Shown piece by piece: positions 32,160 to 42,400 of a stretch of DNA of 64,000 nt; position 1 is the stretch's first letter, and each line of letters starts with the position of its first letter. Both the position numbers and the translations under genes were made by a program. The DNA lies in contig OAPG01000010.1 of NCBI GenBank assembly GCA_900208305.1, positions 620,001-684,000 on the forward strand, read 5' to 3'. This stretch comes from Melanopsichium pennsylvanicum. Lineage: Eukaryota > Basidiomycota > Ustilaginomycetes > Ustilaginales. The notes under the pieces are model-generated. The model made no database searches and was not told the DNA's origin. It saw only the letters and a program-made list of their open reading frames with translations.

Positions 32160-33887
32160 CTACAATCCGTCATCCCAAATCCCCCTCCCAGATCGATTCT
32201 CATCAGATTGAGCTCGGAGAACGGCCAACCTGCTCCTGTAATCGTCGTGGTTAACATAGGCACCGCACAACCTCCTATTGCCCACAAACGCCGATCGACC
32301 ATGCAGAACACGATGGTTGTCAAAGATGAGTCCGGTACCTGGTTTCAACTGGACCCAATACTCTCCTTCTGGATTGGTGAGGATTTCGTTCCATTTGCGA
32401 AGTGCGTCGTAGAACGCTTCGACTTCGTCTGCATCGACTCGGAGCACCGACCGGTCGTCGTTATTGTACCTCACCAGCACGAGTTCTCCCGTTGCTTCGT
32501 CGTGTTGCAAGATCGGATGGCCTCCGTCGAAGAGGGGACGGATCATGGTGTTTTCATCGCCTGCGGAATGGGTACGGATACGAACTCGCGAGAGTGTTTC
32601 GTACGCATCTGGATGAACGTCTTTGAGTACGGCTGCGGCTAGGAAACCGTCCACCAGCAACGACTCGCCTCCGCTAGGCCCTTTATCCGAAGAGCTCGAA
32701 GAGAGGCTAGAACCCGAAGAGCCAGAAGAGCTTTTCGACGCGGTATGACTGAGCAAGTGGAACATTTGCAATCCGGCAGGGTCGGTGAAGTAGGTCGTGT
32801 CGGTATGTGCCTGTAAAGCGAGGTCGGTATACGCAGTGTCTCCATGTGCGAGATCAGAGGTGAAATCCCAAAACCCGCCATAGTGTGTTTCGCGGATGAA
32901 TGCAATGCGTCGAATCAACGCTTCAGTGTCGGTGGGCGTGGGCGGTATGCCTGACACGAATGCAAATCCATACTGGGCGATCTTGGTCATCCACTTGAGC
33001 ACGCCGCTTTCGCTCTGCATCACTTCGTCAAACTTGACGGTTGGTGGGGAAGAACCGATACCTTTTCCCCACAGAACCTTTTCGATGCCTTTGAGTCCCA
33101 TATCATCGCTCGATGCTGAGATAGGATCGGAAAGGACGGGAGAGTACGAGTTGCGCATCAACCAACGCCAGGGATAGAGCGATGGATGATGTGGTGTCGT
33201 GAAGCCTGTGCCTGAAGCGTTTGCGTCAGAAGCATCAGCGGAAGCCTCTACAGGCTTGGAGGAAGGAGCGATAGCAGCGCGTTCCGAAGGCAGCAACGGC
33301 CAATGCACCAAGAGACCTTCGGTAGTCGCCTCGGCAGAGATGGGTTCGACATCCGGTGCGATCTCGAAAGTGTTGAGCAATCGCTGCTTAGTGGTAGGAT
33401 GGTAGCATTGAGGACAACGACAGTGGTCTCGTAGCCACATGTTGTGAAATTTACTGGTGATGCCGCTGGCCCATGTGATATAGACGGAGCGAGACTTGGA
33501 ATCTGTAGTCACTCCTGGTGTTGCAGGTCCGCCATCAGAGTAGGTGCTCGCTGCGGACGATGTGGAGGATGTGGAGGATGACGATGCTTGGGTAGGTTTG
33601 GCGGCTGCTTCTGCCTTTATCAAGGGTGAAGATTGTATGCTCAGTCTCGAGCGAGTGGACAAGGAGCGAGCATGGCTAATCGATGAAGTCACACGACTCG
33701 GTGTGATACATGTGACGGCTGAGAGGGACCGACTGGTGGAGCCAAGCTGCTTCGGAAAAGCCGAGCGAGAGCGCGATATTAGGCTTGGAAGTTGCCGATA
33801 CATTGAGTCAAGAACGTGGTGAGGCTGTAAACGTAGTGCCTCCGGACGAAGGTACTTCCCTAGAGTGAGGGGGCAGAAGGCTTTCAA
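32160..33887 (-). CDS. Trimethyllysine dioxygenase (carnitine biosynthesis)
   Basis: An Fe(II)/2-oxoglutarate dioxygenase, probably hydroxylating N6-trimethyllysine, the first step of carnitine synthesis, in mitochondria. One exon, 575 residues; an internal ATG (residue 29) starts MYRQLPSLISRSRSAF, a good mitochondrial presequence, so the true start may be there. The N-terminal domain (about 128-230) carries zinc-ligand cysteines C156-x-C158-x2-C161. The TauD-type catalytic domain (about 295-560) has the Fe site H361-x-D363 in AHTDTTYF and the distal His529 in DNHRVLHGR, followed by RRLCGAYVNHDDYRSRL. HTDTTYF and RYNNDDRSV are closer to trimethyllysine than to gamma-butyrobetaine dioxygenases, but the latter cannot be excluded. 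A Ser-rich insertion (about 380-405) separates two core strands. The N-terminal 127 residues are low-complexity. Confidence 0.85.
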   Translation of the reverse strand: MKAFCPLTLGKYLRPEALRLQPHHVLDSMYRQLPSLISRSRSAFPKQLGSTSRSLSAVTCITPSRVTSSISHARSLSTRSRLSIQSSPLIKAEAAAKPTQASSSSTSSTSSAASTYSDGGPATPGVTTDSKSRSVYITWASGITSKFHNMWLRDHCRCPQCYHPTTKQRLLNTFEIAPDVEPISAEATTEGLLVHWPLLPSERAAIAPSSKPVEASADASDANASGTGFTTPHHPSLYPWRWLMRNSYSPVLSDPISASSDDMGLKGIEKVLWGKGIGSSPPTVKFDEVMQSESGVLKWMTKIAQYGFAFVSGIPPTPTDTEALIRRIAFIRETHYGGFWDFTSDLAHGDTAYTDLALQAHTDTTYFTDPAGLQMFHLLSHTASKSSSGSSGSSLSSSSSDKGPSGGESLLVDGFLAAAVLKDVHPDAYETLSRVRIRTHSAGDENTMIRPLFDGGHPILQHDEATGELVLVRYNNDDRSVLRVDADEVEAFYDALRKWNEILTNPEGEYWVQLKPGTGLIFDNHRVLHGRSAFVGNRRLCGAYVNHDDYRSRLAVLRAQSDENRSGRGIWDDGL

Positions 33888-34361
33888 AGATGGTGATTCT
33901 GATTAAGAGGATGCAAAGGCGTGGGGAACGTGAAAGTGGCGATGGTGAACTGTGTCGGAAATGATGGGGCAGCTTTCAGGCGGTGCACGGTCGGATCGCT
34001 TTAGCTGAGTCCCCACGTTCGCGGTAAAGCCGCGAGGAGTTGGCAGACTGTTTCGGTGGATTTCGCTGAAATTAGGTGCGCGATGAGCACCGTCGCAATA
34101 ATAATTAACCGCTCATTCTTCTACAGTTGAGAAATCGAAAAGGAGTGGATCTCGAGGTCGCAAAGTTGGCTCATCTCAACTTGGTTCCGTCAAGGAGTCT
34201 TGAACGGAAACGAATAAAATAAGACTGAGAAATCGACACAATTTTGAAAGAGCGACATCACCAAGCTAGCTTCCTTCACCTTGGTTGTCATCACATGCAG
34301 CAAGCACGCTTTCCCGAAGAGATAAACCGGATGAAATTGGAGATTGACTCGTACTGCATTC
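33888..34361. other. Dioxygenase promoter / small-gene 3' flank
   Basis: Both neighbours are on the minus strand. No open frame of note. An AT-rich patch (about 34099-34113) and no clear regulatory motif. Confidence 0.5.
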
Positions 34362-34829
34362 TCACTCTTCTAGCTGCTGCAAATTGGCTAGCAGCGCCTT
34401 TTTCTGTCCTGCCATTGGGAATAAGAGCCGGAGTGCAAAAGAAAGAGCGGGTGTCAACGTGTCTGTTTCTTCCGTGAACAGGAAGCAGACATGTAGGTTA
34501 CTCACGTTGTACATCTTCTAGCGCCAATTTGGCATCCAAATTCGGGAACACCGCCTTTTGACCGTGGGCGTGCGGGATCAGAGGTGCCTCAAGCGAGGTT
34601 GGAATCGCATTGTATACTTTCTGAGGTAAGAACGCGTGTGGGAGACAGTTTGTGAGTGAGAAGCTTGATGACATAGAGCGAGAGCGAGGAGCGGCCAACC
34701 TACAGCATCGGGTTTGAGCGACTTGAGCTCAGACTCCAGCACGCTGAGCGTCTGTAGCTGAAGCTGTAATCCCTCGTTTTTGGTGTTGCTTGACGTTGGT
34801 GGTGGTGGTGCTGCTGCTCTGACAGCCAT
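34362..34829 (-). CDS. Small coiled-coil protein, prefoldin-like fold suggested
   Basis: A compact three-exon gene read from splice sites: 34829-34704, 34620-34506 and 34408-34362, with introns GTAGGT..CAG (83 bp) and GTGAGT..CAG (97 bp). The phases agree and give 95 residues. The product has an N-terminal Ala/Pro segment, a helix with heptad Leu (LQLQLQTLSVLESELKSL), a middle stretch starting KVYNAIPTS, and a second helix (LALEDVQRQKKALLANLQ) ending QQLEE. Helix, short beta-type KVY segment, helix is the outline of beta-class prefoldin subunits, but I see no sequence signature that proves it. The frame is open further upstream to an ATG at 34925, adding 32 residues that look like a weak presequence; either start is possible. 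Without the second intron the frame stops right after DVQRE, at the donor. Confidence 0.6.
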
Positions 34830-36456
34830 TGCATGGAATGTCGCAATGCCTCGCAGCGATCCGATCGAAGATCCAGTAGCGAGGATAGATGCCCTGACTG
34901 ACCTTTCCGTAAAATTACCCGACATCCGAAATTTGGACGAGAGCGCTCGGCGGAGGCGTCACGTGCTGACTGTTACAGGTACTCAGAATGAGTCCGGTTG
35001 AAACCCCTGGTTTTGTCGGGTTTCGTATTGAGTCCCGGTAAAAGGTGGGTTTCCAGCCGATTTTGGTTGAACACTTGCCGGAAGCCGTGAACAGGTACCA
35101 GAGGACATAGACAGCCGCTACAAGAGTTGGAGGGATCTCCGGCAGGTATGGAGGGCCCAGATAACAGGCTCAGTAGGATTTGGGGTCAAGCTGTTAGTGC
35201 CCCACCAACCGTAGTCCAAGGAGTGGGCGCTCGGCCCCCCTCCCGATTGAGCGACCGTCGCGATCGAGCCACGACCGACCCTCTCCGGACCCCTCGCAAC
35301 GGAGCGGTCGGCCTAACACGATCCTCCTACCGCCAACCGCGGCTGGCCCCTCCGTACGCAGAATACAACCGTCGGCAATCTAACATTGTAACGCCGCGGT
35401 GGGAGGTGGCCGATAGCTCTTGTACCTTACCACCCCGCCCCCGCCTGACATGAGGTTGCCTCCGGACCTCGTCGCATGTATTACTTAGTTAGCTCTATAG
35501 CAACGCAGTAGTGTGCTCTGACCCCCGACCGCCTGTGTCGCCTACGCCTACGACCTCTCTGTACCCGTAGACCCTATTCCGGCTGTAGCCGCCCAGCGGT
35601 ACCTAGACCCTACGGCCTTAACACTTTTGGACATAGAGCTGTTGCTATTGGTTCAAAAAAGGTGTATTATCCCTTTTTGCAATCAACACCGTAATCAATG
35701 CGTTCTGAACCATTATTATTGCCCAGTAATGACCGGCGTAGTTAACCATCAACTACAAGCAGACCAATAGCACACTCAGCAAAAACCGTTAGACCCACCT
35801 TTCAAAACCAATAGACTGGACATTTACCGGTATGGTGTTCTCTCTACGATGTGGAGGTTGAATTTTCCGGTCTCGCTTGATGGTCAACGGTCTTTCTCAA
35901 GATTTGACAGTCTAGACAACTATGGTCTACCAGTGTTGGAAGCCTTGGTACCAATTGGCAGATGCTACACGGTTAGCTGTACCAGTCAAGCTGGATGCTG
36001 ACTAACAATAATGTCGAAATATGGCGGAGGGTAACGGTAGGAGTACCGATTTTGAACGCGTCGATCTCGGTTTTGATTGCAAAAAGGTGTATTTGTTCTC
36101 GATTTTACACTTCGCCTCTTCGTGATCTATCTGCTGGACTCACATCTTCTGACGTGATTCTACCTTCAACCGCATCGTTTAACCACTTCGCCCAAATTCC
36201 AGCTCATCTTCATCTTCTCCTCCACTGATATCGACGACGTCATTCTTACGGCTCCATACTCGACAAGTGGGGTTAGCATGCATCACAGAGCAACTTCCAA
36301 CCCCGTCACTGTCAACACAAACGCAGACATGGCCTCCAACACATGTTTGTAGTCTCGACCCTTTCACCAGCCCCTGATCCTTGAATGTGCCTGAAGCAAC
36401 ACGTTTGCACTGCTTTGAGCTGCTGAGTCCATCGCCATTATTACATTTATTACATC
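34830..36456. other. Divergent spacer with anomalous island
   Basis: 1.6 kb between the small coiled-coil gene and FMP27. About 34980-35640 is rich in CC/CGAC/CCTAGACCC words, and 35640-36200 is AT-richer. Neither resembles the flanking coding or leader DNA. One frame of 108 codons (35127-35453 plus) is Arg/Pro-rich and not recognisable. An imperfect 35-bp inverted repeat brackets about 350 bp (see separate entry). The last 200 bp before FMP27 looks like a normal C-rich leader. It may be a decayed mobile element, but no transposase or reverse-transcriptase trace is visible. Confidence 0.45.
35671..36088. repeat. Imperfect 35-bp inverted repeat pair
   Basis: The left arm 35671-35705 and the right arm 36054-36088 are reverse complements at 29 of 35 positions, including an uninterrupted 15-mer (CCTTTTTGCAATCAA on the left). 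The arms are separated by about 348 bp of non-coding DNA. This could be the terminal repeats of a small non-autonomous element. I see no target-site duplication that I can defend. Confidence 0.6.
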
Positions 36457-39400
36457 ATGTCGCCTCAAACACACACCTCAGGCGCCGCACCACCATCAGA
36501 TTTCGCCGCAGCAGCGACCAATAGCTCCTACAGTCTCTGGAGGTTCTCCTGGGCTTTTGTTCTCGGTCTTTTGATCACAGCTATATTCTTCCGCTCGCTG
36601 TTGCCCCGTCTCCCCCGCGTCCTCTTCCGTGGCAAGCTTCGCATTCAGAGAGCAGGTCTTCGCGGCATCCGTGGTATTGAGTATCGTTCCAAGGGCTTCC
36701 ACAATGACTCGGCCGCCTTCTCTCGAAACGAAAACCAGCTCGAGGTTAAGATTCAGAGGATCTACACTTCCTACCATCTTCCCTACTTTCTGTGCAGGGC
36801 CAAACATAAACCAAGCGTTGTACCGAAGAAAAGCGGTGCCATCATCACAATACACGTTCAAGGCGTCGGTGTGCGCCTACCCCGCTCTTCCAAGGTTGGA
36901 CTGCAGCACAAGCATGCCTCTCCGACTACATCTGCCAATCGAGATGCTGCATCCGAAACCATGTTTTTGGAGCAACAAGAGGAGCTTAGGCTGCAGCGAC
37001 TCATGAGCAGTCCTTCCATGTCCCCCCTGGCCGAGTCCAGCCATCTCTTTTCTGGCCCTCGGACCTTTACTTCTTCTATGGACCCCAGCTTCTCCAGTCT
37101 GCGGCAGGAAAGTCAAGATAAAGATGCAGCAAATCGGACACATCAACGCAGAAATTCTGGCTTGTACCTCACATTGCACAGCGCCGGACTCATGTCTATC
37201 CACACAGTGCTTGGCTTGGCCAAATGGTTCCGATTCGCAGCTGTGCCAACCCTCAGTAGCGTCGCACTTCGAGCTTTCCGCGCCGCTATCTTCATCCTCA
37301 CCTCCAGCCTACCAATGCTCACTTCTCTCGTCTCCATAGAGGTCGACCGCATCGAGATCTATCTTCAAGAAGCCGAAGCTGTGGCTCGTGTCGGACGAGC
37401 CGGTCTCACCTTTTCTATGTCACCGGACTCGCTTTCCAGCGATGACTGCAAGGAAAAAGTGCAACAAGGCGACGACGCTGCCGAGGACCATAGCCGTAGC
37501 TCCTATTCTCTGCACCGACCAAGCTGGGGCCAGTTTTTCTATGCTATGCGCATGATGCCAACCCGTGTGGGTTCAGGTGCACGTGGAGCCGCAAACTACC
37601 TTCTAGGTGGCATGTCACCGAGCCATGCTACAGCGCATATTCGCATCGACTGTATCGAGTTGTTCGAGGCCAACTTCAGGCCCGACACAATACCCAATCT
37701 TCAGCGTGGCTTCGGCTCGCGAAGGAACAGCGCCGCAGACTCCTCTCGGCCACCGACGCCATTGTCGACGACAACGGCCGATCGTGGTGTCATGCCGCCG
37801 AGTCAATCTAATGTTGAACTAGACACGACCGAGGAGCTCGCATTTACTTACGACAACAGCTTCGAACGGTCCTGTCGTCTCTCTCGGGCCACGCGTGAGC
37901 GTAGCAACAGTGCTTCGCGCTTGTCTAGGATGTCTCACGGCTCGTTGCGAGGCTTTGCGGACCGTTGGGCAGACTGGGCACTGGAACCCTTGGTCGAGTC
38001 CGACTTCCACGCTGATTCTGGCTGGACGCGTCAGCATCTTGACAACGGTGGCTCACCGCATCAACTCCAGAAGATCCCATCAAGTGCAAGGATCATGTGC
38101 ATCACTGGCGTCTCCGAGCTCACGGCAAGCCTCTTGGTAGGATCCAACTTTGCGCTGGGAGGTGACCGCACGCTTGCTGCCAAGCTGGCGCTTGGAAGCA
38201 CAGCCATCGGCCTAGACGCAGTGCATCGTGTCATGTGCATTGCTGAAGAGCGGAAAGCACGCAGAACAGGTTGGGCGCCGTCGAAGCAGGGCATCTCGAA
38301 CGACCAGCGTTCCGTCATATCCAAGCACCTTGTGCAGCAAAGGTCTTCTGCATCTACAACAGCGCTTCGCATTATTTCCTCGGTGGCCTTCTCTCTGCCA
38401 TCTGTGTGCGTGACAGCCTCCTCGGACCACCTCTTATCGTCTGCGGCGGCGTGCGCCGCGGAAGCGGAAAAGGAAACGGTCAAAGACGCCTCTCTGCCTT
38501 CTAGAGAGCTAGCTATTTCCCTTGCTGGCTTCAGCTTTGAGCTCAGAGACAGCAATCCCAACGATGACCTTCATCGTCGATGGTTGGGCACATGCGGATT
38601 GTCGTCCCAATCGCCTGTGAAGAGAGACAGGAGGGACAAGAAGGACAGCCGTGACAAGAGATCACGTAAAGGATCTTTTCTGCGAGGCTCAGCGACTATC
38701 GAGCACCGACGCATCTTCCTCGCCGAATTGAGTCTCGCAAGTTTCGACATCTCATGCTGGACGTGTGGAAGCAATCGGGGCTCGCAATTGCTCTTTGTTG
38801 GCGACTTTTCGGTCGTTGCGAGATCATCGTGGACCCCCTTTGGCCTGTTCGAAACATGCCCTGAAGCCTTGCGCCTCCTCTTTGCTGGCGATCCAAACGA
38901 GCATGCCACCACAATTGAAGCTGCGATCGGTGGCGTCGAGTCAGACGTATCGATGAACGACATTACAGCGCTGGTCCCGATTGCCAACGAGTTCAGCCGC
39001 AGGAGACAAATGAAGCGCGAGCGAATCGGTATCGAGGAACCAGCACGCCCCAAAACTGACATAGAGCGTTTTCGAAGTCTTCCAAGGATCGCGGCTGGCT
39101 TCCACGTTCAGCGGATTTCTCTTTCACTGGATGCGAGCCAAGATGTGTCGCAAGATGCCTTCGAGTCGTCAAGTGAAAGTTCCAAAAGCCAGCGCTCCAG
39201 GAAGCTCATCCTGTCGGTTCCGAATGTCGACTTTGTCTTCCTCGGTGAGTACCGCGATGAGTACGTCAAACGTCCCTCGGCTGAAAAGCGTGCTGCCTAC
39301 AAGGCCCTGAAGAGTGACAATCTCGAATGGCCGATCAGCGGTAGCGTAACCTGCGTGAATAGCAAGCGAGGAGGGAAAGCGCGAAGCAGCCCCGACAAGG

Positions 39401-42400
39401 AACGTCCACAAGCTCCTCTCACCGAGGAGCGCAAGAACGTGTCTGTTCCCACAACCCCGCACGTAACGAGCTTCTCCTCACAAAGATACGCTGAGACCAA
39501 TCTCTCGATGGCAGAGACACTCAAGCGCATGCGAGAACTGCAAGAGATGCACGCCGAGCGAGAAAGACCGCCTGTCAGCGGGCGACGACCATCGCTCCGC
39601 GAAACAATGTCGAAGAAAGGCAAGGTCCGTCTCCCTGGATACAGCCGAAGGACTTCCATGGCAGCCGAGACTCGCTTCAGCCTTCGATACCAATTTGAAA
39701 CGTCTTTACGCGTGGACGCTGTTGAATCGTTCCTCTCTTTGAGCTCTGACCCCAAGAACTCAACGAGTGGTTTCCTTCGACCCCAATCCTTCAAAGGCAC
39801 ATCTGACACCTCGCAGCACCATCTACTTGCTATGCACAGCTTCGAGGTCCTTGGCTCGGGACGCATTCCTGGTCATGTGGAGTATCGAGGATCTCCATCT
39901 GGCGTCGACATTCCCGTGCTGTCTGCATCAGACGCTATGGCTGAATTCAGGGCCAGCGTTGAAGATGTCGATATTGAAGCATGGCAGATGTCCGCTCTGG
40001 AGACGTACGCAGAAATGGCTGCTGCTATTATCCAGGCGAAGCAGAAGCAGAAGACGACGGATAAGCAAGAGGCTCGCGATGATAGGAAGAGCGCACCAAA
40101 CCATGGCAGCGGAAGGGATGGAGCTGCATCTGGAAACGTCGAGTCGAGGCCGAAGCCACTGGTCGAGCGGCTTCCAGGCGGACTGGCCGTGTACTTCTCC
40201 ATTGGCCGCACGATCGCCCATCTCGGCGGCCCAGATCGTCGCATCAAGGATAAGGTGGCTCGCGGCGTTGGATTTGGGGCTGAGCGCATCGTCCTAGAGT
40301 ACGTCGCCGTAACCGAGACAAAGACCAATGCCATGCCACAGAAGCCCAACTGGGGCGCTCGCACTGCCTTGGAGCTTTCAGAGGATCTGCAATTGCAGGC
40401 CGTGTCTCTGGCCGCCCGACACGGTCGTGTCGGTTTAGGACGCATCGTCATGCATCAGGCCGGGATCTTCCCGATCCTCGATGCCGAGCTTGCCACGCAA
40501 CAACACACTGAGGGCACTGCATCTGAGACGTTCGCTCAGGCCAAGGCGCCTCAAGGTGAGATCTGGCCAGAAGAAGACCCCGCGAATGAGTCAGCCGATC
40601 GTCCAGCCACTTCCTTGCTTGCGGACGGTGTGTGGTCATTCAGCGAGGACGACAAGCGTGTCCACAAGTCCACGCAGCACCGTCCAAAACTTCGTCAGCA
40701 GGATCGCAGCAATTTTATCTTTTTCATGCCGTACGCCGCCTTCAAGGCTGTCGTGCGACCTCCTCAGGCGGAGAACGAGTCTGGACTGGCAGGGGCGTGT
40801 GAAGACGAGGTGACGATCACGACAGAGGACACCAATCTTCTCGCCTTCAACATCGACCTCCTCCATACGTACTGCTTCCTTTTGGCCTTCTCTACGTTCA
40901 AGCATCTCGCTGCTCGGGCCAAGAGCGCTGGGCGACCCGCTGCTGCCAAGCAGCCTGCGCAAAGATCCGATACAACGCAGAAGCCCGCTTCGGTTCCGAA
41001 GCGTACCAAGCCGAGCATATCATGTCGGATCGACATCAAAGAGGTTCACACGTTCGTGACGCTGCCCCGATCAACGCGCATCTTCATGCGCATCCGTCGC
41101 CTCGAGGTGCGACGGGATCTACGAAAGGGTCTTTCGGTATCTACCGAGAGCATCATGGGTGCTGTGGAAAGCCCCAAGCAAAGCAAGAACGACCTCTGGG
41201 AAGAGGCTGTGCGTCTAAGGGATTGGATCATCACGCTGCCTCCACAAGAGTCGGGCAAGAAGCTGCGAATAATTGCCAATGGGGACGGCGCGCTCGTTCG
41301 CATCCCATTCGGATACACCGTTTTCCCGATCATCGACAACACTACGGTTGCCATCAAGGCAACGAAGCAGCTCGTCCACCAGTTTCTTCACGACACGGAT
41401 GACTCTATCATCACGCCGCAGGCAGAAGACCCGAAGCTGCTACCCGATATTGACATCAACATTCGAGTGCTGACGCTAGAGGCAGAGGATGATCCTTTCG
41501 AAACCAAGTTGAACCTCATTTGGCGTGCAGGTTTTGCCGAGAATCTGGCCCGTGAAGAGCGGGAGGTCGCTTTTGCTGCCAAGGCAGAAGCCATCTCTGC
41601 CTCGAAGATGCCACAAAGCAGTACTTCCCTCCGCTCTAGCCACAGCGGTGCTAGTATCGCATTCTCCGCCAGCTCCATGCTGACTGATCTCAACACGGAG
41701 GAGGATCATTCCGGGACCAGGTCGCATGATGGCCGCTCCACGAGTAAACAAGAGCACGTAAGCTATGAGGAGGCAAGGGTTGCACTTGATGCTTTCAACT
41801 CATCGAGCTGGGTGCGAAGGTACCTCAACGCGCATTCGGAGCAGACCAGGCGTCAGGAGAACACCCTCAAGAACATCTATGGCCGCTTCACTTTGTCGCG
41901 GAGCCTCGACGCGCTCCCTGTCAAAGTACTGCCTATCGGCAAAGCCGCGCCTCTCTTCCGCTCGACAATGTATCGCGTCGGCTTGGGAGTCAGGCAGGCT
42001 CACTTCCCCCTCGACACCTTGCGCGATTTCATTTTCGAGAAGGGGGCCGGGGTGCCGAAGGACACTCCCTACTCGCTCGTGATCCCCATGCATATGAAGT
42101 GGGACATGGAAGAGTGGCGCATTACCTTGCGTGACTACCCGATGCCGATGCTGCATGTTCCGCCGACACATCGTACCGACGATGACGCCCGAAGGGCGTG
42201 GTGCTTCGAAGGAGACATCGTCGTTGCCGAGCAACTGGGTGGACCCGAATCCATCAGACATGTGCCTGCTGTCATCGTTCCAGCCGCAACAGGTCGCCCT
42301 GGCGCGATCGAGTACGGCATCGTGATCCCGAAGGTGGCCATGTCGGTCAAAATGTACGGCACGCCCACGGTGAAGTTGCGCACGCCATTCCCAACTCGAC

